Assembly: GCF_900100365.1 (NCBI RefSeq)
Contig: NZ_FNKU01000003.1
Location: forward strand, 1 to 64,000
Source of the DNA: Pseudomonas cannabina
GTDB lineage: Bacteria > Pseudomonadota > Gammaproteobacteria > Pseudomonadales > Pseudomonadaceae
Length of the DNA stretch: 64,000 bases
Direction of reading: 5' to 3'
Below are positions 25,592 to 34,499 of the stretch, piece by piece. The number at the start of each line of letters is the position of its first letter. The first letter of the stretch is position 1. The notes under the pieces were generated by a model. It did not search any database, was not told where the DNA came from, and worked only from the letters and a program-made list of their open reading frames with translations. A program made the translations under genes and the position numbers.

Positions 25592-26406
25592 GGCACCTCA
25601 AGGCTGTCAGGCTCCCCCCTTCTGACCCTCACTCCGCTTTACGTCGCCCCGGTCGGGTAATGCCTGCCCGTTACGCGGCTCCCCGTCATCTCTCTGAACA
25701 ACAGCTTAAAAATCCCCTGATCCGCTCGGCCTATGAGCGTCTGAGCAACATGGACCGCTATCGGGGCCAATACCTGCGCCGCCTGGATGGCGTTCATGGC
25801 GACCGGCGTACCCGGCGGGAGAAGTTTCTGGCCATCGAGCGCGTGGCCGAGCAGCTGCTGGTGCGTCTGGACCTGGCCACCAGCGTGCTGGGCTACATCG
25901 ACCCTGCCAATGGCCGTTATGTGCTGAACACTCAGTGTGGCATTGCCGAGGATGCGGGTATCTCTGCACCGGCGCTGTGTCGCTTGATGAAAACCCTGGA
26001 TGATGCGGGGTATGTGTACCGCCGTATCGAGCGCGTTCGCCTGGACGAGAAGGACGATAACGGTCTGCACCTGGTGCGTACCCGCGTCCTGATCCGCTTC
26101 ACCAAGCTTTTCTGGAAAGACCTTGGCCTGGCCTATGTTCATGAACGTGTGCAGAAGTCGGCCAGGAAGCGCCGCGATGCTCAGCTGCGCGACATAGGGC
26201 AACAGCGCTTGGCGGACATGGAAAAGCACTCTCTGGAACTCCAGCGCCGTGAAACGTCGCGTCAGCGCTGGCAGGCCAAGGAAAATCGGGAGGCGGGCGT
26301 AGCCGGAACACAAGGTGCAGCGAGCCCCAGCACATCGCCGCCAGTGAGCAACACCGTGTCCAGTGCGCTGGATAGGCTCCTAGCGTCGAGGAGCAAAAAA
26401 GCCTAA
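25588..26406 (+). CDS. repA: Plasmid replication initiator RepA, replicon 1
   Basis: 272 residues. A winged-helix core is visible (GIAEDAGISAPALCRLMKTLDDAGYVYRRIERVRL, residues ~110-150), followed by a basic helical region (LAYVHERVQKSARKRRDAQLRDIGQQRLADMEKH). The size, basic character and the coupled leader in front resemble IncFII-type RepA initiators. It should bind the origin downstream and start replication. A duplicate with a few per cent differences is at 60996. Confidence 0.85.
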   Translation: MRHLKAVRLPPSDPHSALRRPGRVMPARYAAPRHLSEQQLKNPLIRSAYERLSNMDRYRGQYLRRLDGVHGDRRTRREKFLAIERVAEQLLVRLDLATSVLGYIDPANGRYVLNTQCGIAEDAGISAPALCRLMKTLDDAGYVYRRIERVRLDEKDDNGLHLVRTRVLIRFTKLFWKDLGLAYVHERVQKSARKRRDAQLRDIGQQRLADMEKHSLELQRRETSRQRWQAKENREAGVAGTQGAASPSTSPPVSNTVSSALDRLLASRSKKA

Positions 26407-26959
26407 CAGGCCCCACTTTGTCCGAAAACCGCATCCGCTCACGCGGAGGCATTGTCACGCCTGCGTTTTAAGGGCGGTTGGTGACCCTATGGGCAGGCAT
26501 CACAAGGACCGCACGCCGGTGCTGGTTGTGCCGTTTTTTAGCTGTGCCAACGGCTCTTTTTGGCCACGCCGGAGGTGGCGCACTGGAGTGTTTGAAATAA
26601 ATGAAATTTTATCCCCCCTTCAGTTATCCCTTTCAGGAAAAACAGGGATTTACGCGGTGGGAACCCACCTCATAAAGCAGTAATGCACGCGCAAGTCGTG
26701 CCTTCGGCACGGCGCGTATGTCTGCGCCTATACGTCAGTGAAACAGCCTGTCTAAGCGGCCCAGGGCGATGAAGCTGCCCTGCCCTGGCCTGCGGCCACC
26801 CTACGGGCGCTAAGACCCGGATAAATCGGCCTGGAACGGCAAGCCGCCCCAGTCCTCAACCGGGCGCGTGTGCGCGCAGGCTGTTCAAATAATTATGTGC
26901 ATGGTCAATCGCTCTTTGCCTTCAATGAAGGCATGCGTTTTGCGCAGTTGGTCGGCTTG
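26407..26959 (+). other. Probable replication origin region 1
   Basis: Downstream of repA, as in IncFII-like replicons. It contains an AT-rich stretch before a poly-C tract (GAAATAAATGAAATTTTATCC, near 26597) and several short GC hairpins. A 64-codon open frame at 26489 is conserved in replicon 2 but has no clear coding signs. The region is cut at CTTG (26956-26959) by IS801; replicon 2 keeps the uninterrupted continuation. Confidence 0.5.
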
Positions 26960-28469
26960 ATGTATAGGAATTTCAATAATTCCTATACAAGGTAATCCGC
27001 CGAAAAAGGTCCCCTCGGCGTGATGCCAACGTGGCGTCGATGTCGGCAAAAAGCTTTTTTCACCCATCACCCACGCCGAAAAATGGATTGAAAGCGACTT
27101 TTCTGTACCTTTTCCAGATTTTGGACGCACCTCTCCCGTATCAGGCCGGCACGTACCTCAATTGCGCGATGCTTTGAGCGTTGTTGATCAAGCCCTGCAC
27201 GGTCAGGCCGGCGATGGCTGCGGTATAAACCATCCGTGCTCCGCACAGCACGCAGCTGAACGGATCCCGCTGCAAGAACGCTTTGCTCATCTGCGCAAAA
27301 TACAGTTTTGGCGCTTTGCCACGCCTTTCCATGCGTAGCGCCTCATACACCCGGGGTAGCTGTCGGCCACAGACGCGGTTGGCCAGAAATCCAAAATACC
27401 GGATCATCCGAAAGTGCTTTTCGGGGATGTGCTGCACCACCCGGCGCAGCATGTCGGTCTGGCTCAGCGTTTCCTGCTGATAGGTCTTGGTGCGGTGATC
27501 CAGGTAGGTGAAGCTCAACGTGGCACCGGAGGTGTAGTGCGCCAGACGACTGCCCGAGATGGGCGGTTTTTTCAGGTAGCGGCCCAGGTAATTGACGGTC
27601 TTTCGGCCGTTTTTCGTCTTCTTCGACAAGTGGATGTGCCAGTGCTGACCACCGGCGTTGAGCACAAGGTGACGCCAGTCATTTTCGCTCTGCAGATGAG
27701 CGTTTTCAGGTGGGACGGTGGTGTGCTCCCACTGACTGAGCAGGTACTGGCGTACATTCCACATCCAGCGCCGACGCAAGGCTGATGGATGAAACGACAG
27801 ATCTTTCCAGACACCTGCGTCATCGATCCCACCCAAGGTGACCGAGACATGGATGTGGGGGTGCCAGTTAAGTCGCCGGCCGTAGGTGTGGATGGCGCAG
27901 AAAACACCCACCTCCACGCCCCGGCGTCGGCCCGCATAGAGCAGGTTGTCGACGGCCAGGCGACACAAGGCATCGAGCCAGTGACGGTTATGAAAGAACA
28001 GCGGCCACAGGGTGTCAGGCAATGTGAACACCAGGTGTTGCCAGGTACACTCGGGTAAGCGGTGCTGTTGATTGGCGATCCACTGATCGGTAGCTTTTTT
28101 GCCGCAGGATGGACAGGCGCGGCAGCTGCAGGTGTTGCACAGGTATTTGGCGTGCGGGCAGCTGTCGTTGCCGCAGGTGTAGTGTTTGACGCCCAGGATC
28201 GAGGTGCCGCAGGCCAGCATTTTGGTGACGGACTCGACTTCGATGTCGCGCAAGCCGCCCTCCTCGAGGAGGTGTGCCCAGCATTGATTGGCGGTGAAGA
28301 GGTTTTTGAGTGGTCGAGGTGTGTAGGCTGGACTCATCTGAAGCAGCAACGGTGGGTAAGCAGGCTTCATGATGATCAATAATGGGCCTCATGACAAAGC
28401 TCAAATCCATGTTTCTGCTGCTACGCGATCGCAAGAACGGGCGATTTGCAGCCGCAGGCTGCCCTGTTC
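26960..28469 (-). mobile_element. IS801 (IS91 family), copy 1
   Basis: About 1.5 kb. The ori end at 26960 starts with the hairpin ATGTATAGGAATT...AATTCCTATAC next to CTTG, one of the accepted IS91/IS801 target tetranucleotides. The other end has the GCAGCCGCAGGCTGC palindrome (28450-28464) and abuts rulB sequence. The transposase runs toward the ori end. Left and right flanks are unrelated (rep region and rulB), pointing to one-ended movement or later rearrangement. Confidence 0.9.
27141..28379 (-). CDS. tnpA: IS801 transposase (HUH/Y2 type)
   Basis: 412 residues; MSPAYTP within the N-terminus may be the real start. Two zinc-binding clusters are seen (CGNDSCPHAKYLCNTC and CRACPSCGKK, residues ~68-95). 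The HUH motif is WHPHIHVSVT, and the catalytic region includes NYLGRYLKK with a Tyr. IS91-family enzymes nick at the ori end and move by rolling circle. The copies here are nearly identical, so recent activity is likely. Confidence 0.95.
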   Translation of the reverse strand: MIIMKPAYPPLLLQMSPAYTPRPLKNLFTANQCWAHLLEEGGLRDIEVESVTKMLACGTSILGVKHYTCGNDSCPHAKYLCNTCSCRACPSCGKKATDQWIANQQHRLPECTWQHLVFTLPDTLWPLFFHNRHWLDALCRLAVDNLLYAGRRRGVEVGVFCAIHTYGRRLNWHPHIHVSVTLGGIDDAGVWKDLSFHPSALRRRWMWNVRQYLLSQWEHTTVPPENAHLQSENDWRHLVLNAGGQHWHIHLSKKTKNGRKTVNYLGRYLKKPPISGSRLAHYTSGATLSFTYLDHRTKTYQQETLSQTDMLRRVVQHIPEKHFRMIRYFGFLANRVCGRQLPRVYEALRMERRGKAPKLYFAQMSKAFLQRDPFSCVLCGARMVYTAAIAGLTVQGLINNAQSIAQLRYVPA

Positions 28470-28606
28470 TTAGCAACAACGATGGCTGTGTTATTGCCCG
28501 CAGCTACGATGCTAAACCGTATGTGAAAATGGGTGCGCCTTACTTTCAGATCAAAGACGTGTTGCGCCGTCACGGTATCCAATCGTTTAGTAGTAATTTT
28601 GGGCTT
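28466..28606 (+). pseudogene. rulB: rulB fragment (middle N-terminal part)
   Basis: Reads VLSNNDGCVIARSYDAKPYVKMG...QIKDVLRRHGIQSFSSNFGL, the palm region of a UmuC/RulB Y-family DNA polymerase (pol V-like, UV tolerance). The 5' end is removed by IS801, and the sequence breaks at FGL where foreign DNA begins. The next residues of the same gene reappear at 29657. Confidence 0.88.
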
Positions 28607-28822
28607 TAGTAAGTTAGGTGGAATGCTTCTGGGCTACGCTGATTCTGACGACGTTGACCAGTGGGGCTGGGGACGTCTTACGTTCAGGCCCTGCAGAACG
28701 CCCAGTCAAATCGAGGGGAAAAAGCCGATAGTCGTGGGCGCTGTGATCTGTTTTTGTAGTTTTACTAAAAGCTACCTGCATTAAGCTGAATAGCTATTTG
28801 TAAAATGTATATTATAAAAACA
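28607..28822. other. Start of the insert in rulB, no gene recognised
   Basis: An open stretch ending at 28784 (MLLGYADSDDVDQWGWG...) could be a gene remnant, but I cannot assign it. The insert as a whole spans 28607-29656. Confidence 0.35.
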
Positions 28823-29236
28823 TCAATACTCAAACGTGCAGAGGGATGGGTTGCTTTCACTGCAACTGAGTCCGTTCCAAGCTTTCCCCACAGGTGTTGC
28901 TACCTTGAGCGTTTCAAGACTCATCCTGATTCCTGCGCTGCTATTACCCTCATAGTCGCACGCCACAAATGCATTACCTGTGATCGCGCTTCGGTTACGT
29001 ATATTTGCAGTTTTGAAAGCAATACTATTTATGTCCTTTGCATCGCCTCGCGGGTTTTCGCCTCTCCATTGTTGGTTGTTTGGGGCTGGTGCCGTATACA
29101 CAAAACCTTGCCCTTCCTGATGTTGTTTGATGACGCTGACATCCGGGCACGCGGCAGGAGTAGGAGCGGCATACACCTTGCCCATTAAAAGTGCCAAAGC
29201 AACAATGCCTACTGATTTCTTTGAGCGAGCTTTCAT
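28823..29236 (-). CDS. Small secreted protein (DUF3757-like)
   Basis: 137 residues on the minus strand. The N-terminus is a signal peptide (MKARSKKS, hydrophobic VGIVALALLMG, cleavage near VYA-AP). The mature part has four cysteines (CPDVS, ACDYEG, LSCSE, LCTFEY) and the sequence style of the DUF3757 family, small periplasmic or secreted proteins of pseudomonads with unknown role. It is carried alone on a ~1-kb insert within rulB, so it is cargo at a known insertion hotspot. Confidence 0.65.
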   Translation of the reverse strand: MKARSKKSVGIVALALLMGKVYAAPTPAACPDVSVIKQHQEGQGFVYTAPAPNNQQWRGENPRGDAKDINSIAFKTANIRNRSAITGNAFVACDYEGNSSAGIRMSLETLKVATPVGKAWNGLSCSESNPSLCTFEY

Positions 29237-29656
29237 TTTACTTTCTCCATCGTGGATCTAAGTTGATTTTATTTTTACAGTGGGTGAGCGAGTTGCTTGC
29301 CATGCTTTTAACCGACAGATCACCACCACCGACTTATCTATTCGCTTTTACTTTTACATGTGCCGCGCATGAGTGGTCATCAGTGTCCATCGAGTTCCAT
29401 TATGCTTTCCAAATATTTAAATAGTCGACAGCGCCTCAATGGCAAAGCTGCGATCAGCGTAAAAAGGTAGGTTCTCTTATCATGTAGCGATTGATCAATC
29501 TGAGTCACACCCACCGCATTTGTCACGACACCTATCAGGCTGTGCACGGAGCGGCTCAGGTATCGGCGGAGGGTGCCTGCTTCAAGACGCGTTCCGGTAG
29601 TGTGGACGTAGTAATCTCGTCAAGGAACGGAAGACTGGGAGAATAATTTTCCATTC
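29237..29656. other. Remainder of the rulB insert, no gene seen
   Basis: About 420 bp upstream of the DUF3757-like gene, presumably holding its promoter. No convincing open frame or repeat seen. The sequence returns to rulB at 29657. Confidence 0.4.
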
Positions 29657-29775
29657 CACATAAATGGCGACTTAAGCCAGCACGTGATGGCCATCATAGA
29701 ATCCATGGTCCCTGCCGTTGAGGTTTACAGCATCGATGAGGCGTTCGCAGACCTCTCCGGCATGCCTGGCAATTT
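29657..29775 (+). pseudogene. rulB: rulB fragment (continuation)
   Basis: Reads NGDLSQHVMAIIESMVPAVEVYSIDEAFADLSGMPGNL, the UmuC segment with the catalytic SIDEAF motif, directly continuing the fragment that stops at 28606. It is cut on the right by an IS91-like ori fragment. Confidence 0.9.
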
Positions 29776-29894
29776 GATAGGGATTTTCACTGCATATGTA
29801 ACGCCTCAGCGTCTTACTACGCATCGCTATGAAGGCATGACGCCTCCGTCATAGCGTCAGCCTGATGCATAGGCATTTTGAAATTCCTATGCAT
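29776..29894 (-). repeat. Solo ori-end fragment of the type-2 IS91-like element
   Basis: About 120 bp matching 34320-34440 in inverse orientation, ending with the hairpin ATGCATAGG...CCTATGCAT next to GGAC. Its terminal TAG supplies the stop codon of the MATE gene, so the insertion trimmed the end of that gene. Confidence 0.85.
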
Positions 29895-31170
29895 GGACGG
29901 AAAGACTGCTTTTGAATCTTTTATTCAAAGTAAAAACTCTAAATTGCAATAACGCTGTGACTATCAAAACGGTAGTGGCTTGCATAGTGATGAAAACATA
30001 TACAGATGCATCATTCGAGACCCCGAAGTAAATAAGTGGTATTAGAACGGCGAGCATTACAACGTTTATTATGATTTGTGGAGTTAATGTATCATTCATA
30101 GATCTTAAATGACTTGTCGTCAGCATGAAGTATGCGGAGCTAGCAATAGAGAGAGTCACTACAAAGAATGTGTTCTTACTAAACTCTAAAGAACCGTCGC
30201 CGAATATATAAAAAAGTGGCTTTCCAAAAATGAATAGCGCTACAGAAATAACTGCCACCAATATAGTACATGTAACAATTCCTTGAGTGTAAATTTTCTC
30301 CTCAACAGATTTGTTTTTACTAGCGTACACACTGTGCATCTGAGAAAAAGCGGTTATTGGTATGAGCAAACAACCTATCACTGACATACATATAGATAAA
30401 TCACCTGCAAGAGATGCTTTTATAGATAACAACTTCTCGTTAAGAAGGTAATAGTAAACTTTTTGACCTGCCAATCCAGCAGCTATAGGGAATCCAAGAA
30501 CTAATATATCATGAAATATCTTTGATCCTTTTTTTATAAAGAATATATAACCTAGCTCTTTAGAAAGAAGAACCAACGAAATCAATATAAATGTTTCTAC
30601 AATAGGAAAGTATCCTATCGCAAAATATAGAAAAAATTCTTTTGGAATGAAAAAATAAGAGATTAGCAATATTAGACATCCCAATAAAGTGCATTTCCTT
30701 TTTATCTTAGCGCAAGATGATGATCCGTCCGATGACTCATGAAAGATATGAAGAAAAGTGTTTATCACTAGTAAGGGTACGGCTAGTACGTAACAAACAG
30801 ACATTAGATTTAGTTTGTGTCCGCTAACGCCGTTAGAATAAGTATTGGATAAGAAAAAAATAATAATTGCAGCTATAACCAAAGAGGATATAGAAAAAAC
30901 TAAAGCTATTTTAAACCCATCTTCAAATATCTCCTGAGCGCTAAGAGATTTTTTTTTATTGTGAAATATATTGCCTATAGCGGCTAAGGGCATAGAAAAG
31001 ACGGTTGATACTACAGAAAAAATCGCTAGGACATAGGCGAAAACTGGAAGGTCATCAATATTTTTATGAGCCAATAATGCTGCAGCAATAGATATACCAA
31101 AAAAAGGGAATAACCTGCTGATGGTGAAGTTCCACAAATTTTTTTTTAGGTTTCTTGTATACGGCAACAT
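29887..31170 (-). CDS. MATE-type transporter of the putative peptide operon
   Basis: About 427 residues from ATG 31170, with about twelve hydrophobic segments spread over the whole length (for example LFPFFGISIAAALLA, VFSISSLVIAAIIIFF, FFVVTLSIASSAYFML). The fold class fits MATE or polysaccharide-flippase-like exporters. The start overlaps the preceding gene's stop (TAATG), so the two are translationally coupled. The codons are strikingly AT-rich compared with the plasmid backbone, indicating recent acquisition. The last residues (VHA and stop) come from the IS91-like end. Export of a modified peptide is inferred. Confidence 0.75.
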   Translation of the reverse strand: MLPYTRNLKKNLWNFTISRLFPFFGISIAAALLAHKNIDDLPVFAYVLAIFSVVSTVFSMPLAAIGNIFHNKKKSLSAQEIFEDGFKIALVFSISSLVIAAIIIFFLSNTYSNGVSGHKLNLMSVCYVLAVPLLVINTFLHIFHESSDGSSSCAKIKRKCTLLGCLILLISYFFIPKEFFLYFAIGYFPIVETFILISLVLLSKELGYIFFIKKGSKIFHDILVLGFPIAAGLAGQKVYYYLLNEKLLSIKASLAGDLSICMSVIGCLLIPITAFSQMHSVYASKNKSVEEKIYTQGIVTCTILVAVISVALFIFGKPLFYIFGDGSLEFSKNTFFVVTLSIASSAYFMLTTSHLRSMNDTLTPQIIINVVMLAVLIPLIYFGVSNDASVYVFITMQATTVLIVTALLQFRVFTLNKRFKSSLSVHA

Positions 31171-31652
31171 TACGCCTCCCATAATTGTGTCATATAATAT
31201 CCAAACTCTTCCTTGTATAGCTCCTGTACGAGCTCAAATGCTTTACCTAAGTTCTTCTTGTCATCATTACCACGTGCCCCGAAATATGGATAATGATGGA
31301 AATAGTATCCAAATATATTTTGGCAGTCTTTCATATAGGACCTAGTGTCAAGTATATGATGATGCCATATCTCATCTACCTCTAAAAGAGGGGGCAAAAC
31401 AGGATGTTTATGCAAGTATTTTTTATTTATATACAAGAAATTTTTATAATACTGGATGCCGATCTCCGCCTCTATTGGAGACCAGCGCCTACATAGTAAA
31501 GGATCACCACTGCAAAGTTTATTAAAAATTAAGGAGAAATCTATATTTTCTATGTATTGTACTGCATATTCCAAGCTTGGCTCATTTTCTAAGTTTGGTA
31601 TTTCCATAGAATGCGGGAGCGTAGCTGCAATAGCATCGTATTGCTCATTCAT
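31170..31652 (-). CDS. His-rich GRDP-like protein, possible peptide-modifying enzyme
   Basis: 160 residues from ATG 31652 (MNEQYDAIAATLPH). I reject the longer frame to 31772 because it runs over the small peptide gene in another frame. The conserved core is LEVDEIWHHHILDTRSYMKDC followed by FGYYFHHYPYFGARG. This is the signature of the glycine-rich-domain (GRDP/DUF1399-like) family, with clustered His and Asp that could bind a metal. The family's biochemical role is not established. It lies between a short Gly-rich peptide gene and a transporter, a typical RiPP order. Confidence 0.65.
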   Translation of the reverse strand: MNEQYDAIAATLPHSMEIPNLENEPSLEYAVQYIENIDFSLIFNKLCSGDPLLCRRWSPIEAEIGIQYYKNFLYINKKYLHKHPVLPPLLEVDEIWHHHILDTRSYMKDCQNIFGYYFHHYPYFGARGNDDKKNLGKAFELVQELYKEEFGYYMTQLWEA

Positions 31653-31670
31653 GACCACACCTAATAAATA

Positions 31671-31696
31671 GAGGTCGATCGCCCTTAGGCGATCGA
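31671..31696. terminator. Stem-loop after the peptide gene
   Basis: Perfect 10-bp arms GTCGATCGCC / GGCGATCGAC with a 4-base loop, between the peptide stop and the next start. It is followed by an AT-rich stretch on the minus strand. It could act as a partial terminator giving more peptide mRNA than enzyme mRNA. Confidence 0.6.
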
Positions 31697-31707
31697 CACA
31701 AGACTGC

Positions 31708-31842
31708 TTACCAGCCACCGCCACCTTGGCAATGGCCGCCACCGTCATTTTTCCCAGCTTTGCGGGCTGCAATATATTGCATTGCGGCTACTGAAAGGGT
31801 TTGAGCTGGTTTATTGCTTTTTTTCGGATCAACAGACTTCAT
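31708..31842 (-). CDS. Putative RiPP precursor peptide (44 aa)
   Basis: 44 codons on the minus strand from ATG 31842, with AAGGA 9 bases upstream. The leader-like part is MKSVDPKKSNKPAQTLSVAA followed by MQYIAARKAGKN. The C-terminus is a Gly-rich core with single His, Cys and Trp: DGGGHCQGGGGW. It is first in an operon with a His-rich protein and a MATE exporter, behind a good promoter and before a stem-loop. Short charged leader, unusual core and context fit a ribosomally made, modified peptide such as a microcin. The chemistry is unknown. It is too short for ordinary gene finding. Confidence 0.6.
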   Translation of the reverse strand: MKSVDPKKSNKPAQTLSVAAMQYIAARKAGKNDGGGHCQGGGGW

Positions 31843-31897
31843 AATGATTTATCCTTAATCTTAAAAATTTTTAAGACTGCATAAGCAGTCAAAACCA

Positions 31898-31926
31898 AAC
31901 TTACCTTTCTCCCTAATGGTAGTCAA
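31898..31926 (-). promoter_or_regulatory. Promoter of the peptide operon
   Basis: On the minus strand TTGACT (31926-31921), 17 bp, TAAGTT (31903-31898). A palindrome GACTGC-TTAT-GCAGTC (31875-31890) lies just downstream and could be an operator. MITE A inserted 9 bp upstream of the -35 box. Confidence 0.6.
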
Positions 31927-31938
31927 CACAGATGTTAG

Positions 31939-32037
31939 GGAGACGCTGATTTATTCTAAAACCCAGCTGTTGCCCCCAGATAAATCAAGGCCTCCAGAGC
32001 GTTGCAGGGACGAAAAATCGAATAAATCAGCGCCTCC
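31939..32037 (+). mobile_element. MITE A, copy 12
   Basis: 99 bp, TTAG on both sides (31935-31938, 32038-32041). Its right TTAG is shared with the following MITE B. Confidence 0.92.
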
Positions 32038-32041
32038 TTAG

Positions 32042-32141
32042 GTATCCTCTGAAAAAGCCCATTTTTTTGGAGAGGAACCGGGCTGGAGCGCCTGTATTTA
32101 CTGGCTTCGACTTTTGAAGAAAAGGCTTTTTCAGACCTTCC
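32042..32141 (-). mobile_element. MITE B, copy 3
   Basis: 100 bp, TTAG on both sides (32038-32041, 32142-32145). Back to back with MITE A, and bordering the truncated type-2 IS91-like element. Confidence 0.92.
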
Positions 32142-32145
32142 TTAG

Positions 32146-32809
32146 AACGACATGTTTCCCGACGCTTCTTGCGTAAGCGTTTCGATGAGAGAAGGGCCAG
32201 GCAGATTGGCCATCACCGCCGTCATTCACCACGATGAGGAGCCGCCCTGCTGACGTGGCCTCTGCACCACCTGCTTACACACCTCGACCGCTCAAAAACC
32301 TCTTCACGGCCAACGGCTGCTGGGCAGATTTGCTGGAAGCCGGCGGTCTGCGCCAAATCGAAGTGGAGTCGATCAGCAAAATGCTCGCCTGCGGCACCTC
32401 GATACTGGGCGTCAAACACTACACCTGCGCCAATGAGCAATGCCCGCACGTCAAATACCTGTGCAACACCTGCCATTGCCGGGCCTGTCCTTCCTGCGGC
32501 AAAAAGGCCACCGACCAGTGGATCGCCGTGCAAAACAACCGTCTGCCCGACTGCCCCTGGCAGCATCTGGTGTTCACGCTGCCCGACACGCTATGGCCCC
32601 TGTTCTTCTACAACCGCTGGCTGCTCGATGCGCTGTTTCGGCTGGCGGCCGATAACCTGATCTACGCCGCCAAGCGGCGCGGTTTGCGCGTCGGGATTTT
32701 CGGGGCGCTGCACACCTATGGCCGGCGGCTCAACTGGCATCCCCACGTGCACCTGTCGGTGACCGCGGGCGGCCTGGATGAGCAGGGCGTCTGGAAAAAT
32801 CTGTCGTTC
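32146..32809 (+). pseudogene. Truncated type-2 IS91-like element (5' part of transposase)
   Basis: Begins inside the small upstream frame of the type-2 element (NDMFPDASCVSVSMREG) and continues into its transposase from 32234 (MRSRPADVASAPP...). It includes both zinc clusters and WHPHVHLSVT, and ends at LSF where IS801 copy 2 inserted after GTTC (32806-32809). The 3' half is absent from this copy. Confidence 0.88.
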
Positions 32810-34319
32810 ATGTATAGGAATTTCAATAATTCCTATACAGGGTAATCCTCCTAAAAAGGCACCCTCTGCGTGATGCCAACGTGGCGTCGATGTCGGCAAA
32901 AAGCTTTTTTAACCCATCACCCACGCCGAAAAATGGATTGAAAGCGACTTTTCTGTACCTTTTCCAGATTTTGGACGCACCTCTCCCGTATCAGGCCGGC
33001 ACGTACCTCAATTGCGCGATGCTTTGAGCGTTGTTGATCAAGCCCTGCACCGTCAGGCCGGCGATGGCTGCGGTGTACACCATCCGCGCTCCGCACAGCA
33101 CGCAGCTGAACGGATCCCGCTGCAAGAACGCTTTGCTCATCTGCGCAAAATACAGTTTTGGCGCTTTGCCACGCCTTTCCATGCGTAGCGCCTCATACAC
33201 CCGGGGTAGCTGTCGGCCACAGACGCGGTTGGCCAGAAATCCAAAATACCGGATCATCCGAAAGTGCTTTTCGGGGATGTGCTGCACCACCCGGCGCAGC
33301 ATGTCGGTCTGGCTCAGCGTTTCCTGCTGATAGGTCTTGGTGCGGTGATCCAGGTAGGTGAAGCTCAACGTGGCACCGGAGGTGTAGTGCGCCAGACGAC
33401 TGCCCGAGATGGGCGGTTTTTTCAGGTAGCGGCCCAGGTAATTGACGGTCTTTCGGCCGTTTTTCGTCTTCTTCGACAAGTGGATGTGCCAGTGCTGACC
33501 ACCGGCGTTGAGCACAAGGTGACGCCAGTCATTTTCGCTCTGCAGATGAGCGTTTTCAGGTGGGACGGTGGTGTGCTCCCACTGACTGAGCAGGTACTGG
33601 CGTACATTCCACATCCAGCGCCGACGCAAGGCTGATGGATGAAACGACAGATCTTTCCAGACACCTGCGTCATCGATCCCACCCAAGGTGACCGAGACAT
33701 GGATGTGGGGGTGCCAGTTAAGTCGCCGGCCGTAGGTGTGGATGGCGCAGAAAACACCCACCTCCACGCCCCGGCGTCGGCCCGCATAGAGCAGGTTGTC
33801 GACGGCCAGGCGACACAAGGCATCGAGCCAGTGACGGTTATGAAAGAACAGTGGCCACAGGGTGTCAGGCAATGTGAACACCAGGTGTTGCCAGGTACAC
33901 TCGGGTAAGCGGTGCTGTTGATTGGCGATCCACTGATCGGTAGCTTTTTTGCCGCAGGATGGACAGGCGCGGCAGCTGCAGGTGTTGCACAGGTATTTGG
34001 CGTGCGGGCAGCTGTCGTTGCCGCAGGTGTAGTGTTTGACGCCCAGGATCGAGGTGCCGCAGGCCAGCATTTTGGTGACGGACTCGACTTCGATGTCGCG
34101 CAAGCCGCCCTCCTCGAGGAGGTGTGCCCAGCATTGATTGGCGGTGAAGAGGTTTTTGAGTGGTCGAGGTGTGTAGGCTGGACTCATCTGAAGCAGCAAC
34201 GGTGGGTAAGCAGGCTTCATGATGATCAATAATGGGCCTCATGACAAAGCTCAAATCCATGTTTCTGCTGCTACGCGATCGCAAGAACGGGCGATTTGCA
34301 GCCGCAGGCTGCCCTGTTC
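32810..34319 (-). mobile_element. IS801, copy 2
   Basis: About 1.5 kb and complete. The ori hairpin at 32810 follows GTTC; the other end (GCAGCCGCAGGCTGC) is followed by GTTC and then, immediately, the ori end of a type-2 element. Nearly identical to copy 1. Confidence 0.92.
32991..34229 (-). CDS. tnpA: IS801 transposase, copy 2
   Basis: 412 residues, identical in sequence to the enzyme at 27141-28379 apart from silent changes. Zinc clusters, HUH motif and catalytic Tyr region are all intact. It is inserted inside a related transposase gene, showing successive IS91-family insertions. Confidence 0.95.
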   Translation of the reverse strand: MIIMKPAYPPLLLQMSPAYTPRPLKNLFTANQCWAHLLEEGGLRDIEVESVTKMLACGTSILGVKHYTCGNDSCPHAKYLCNTCSCRACPSCGKKATDQWIANQQHRLPECTWQHLVFTLPDTLWPLFFHNRHWLDALCRLAVDNLLYAGRRRGVEVGVFCAIHTYGRRLNWHPHIHVSVTLGGIDDAGVWKDLSFHPSALRRRWMWNVRQYLLSQWEHTTVPPENAHLQSENDWRHLVLNAGGQHWHIHLSKKTKNGRKTVNYLGRYLKKPPISGSRLAHYTSGATLSFTYLDHRTKTYQQETLSQTDMLRRVVQHIPEKHFRMIRYFGFLANRVCGRQLPRVYEALRMERRGKAPKLYFAQMSKAFLQRDPFSCVLCGARMVYTAAIAGLTVQGLINNAQSIAQLRYVPA

Positions 34320-34499
34320 ATGCATAGGAATTTCAAAATGCCTATGCATCAAGCTGACGCTTGGAAGGAGGCGTCATGCCTTCATAGCGATGTGTAGGAA
34401 GACGCTGATGCGTTACTTATGCAGTGAAAATCCCTATAAATCAGCGTTAATGCAGGTTATTTCACCGCGAAGCCTAGGTGCGGACGCACCTTCCCCCTG

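Noticed and set aside
26489..26683. 64-codon frame downstream of repA
   Set aside because: Conserved in both replicons, but so is the whole origin region; low-complexity reading with no start signal.
31653..31772. Longer N-terminus for the GRDP-like protein (to 31772)
   Set aside because: It overlaps the peptide gene in another frame and crosses the stem-loop; ATG 31652 has its own Shine-Dalgarno sequence.
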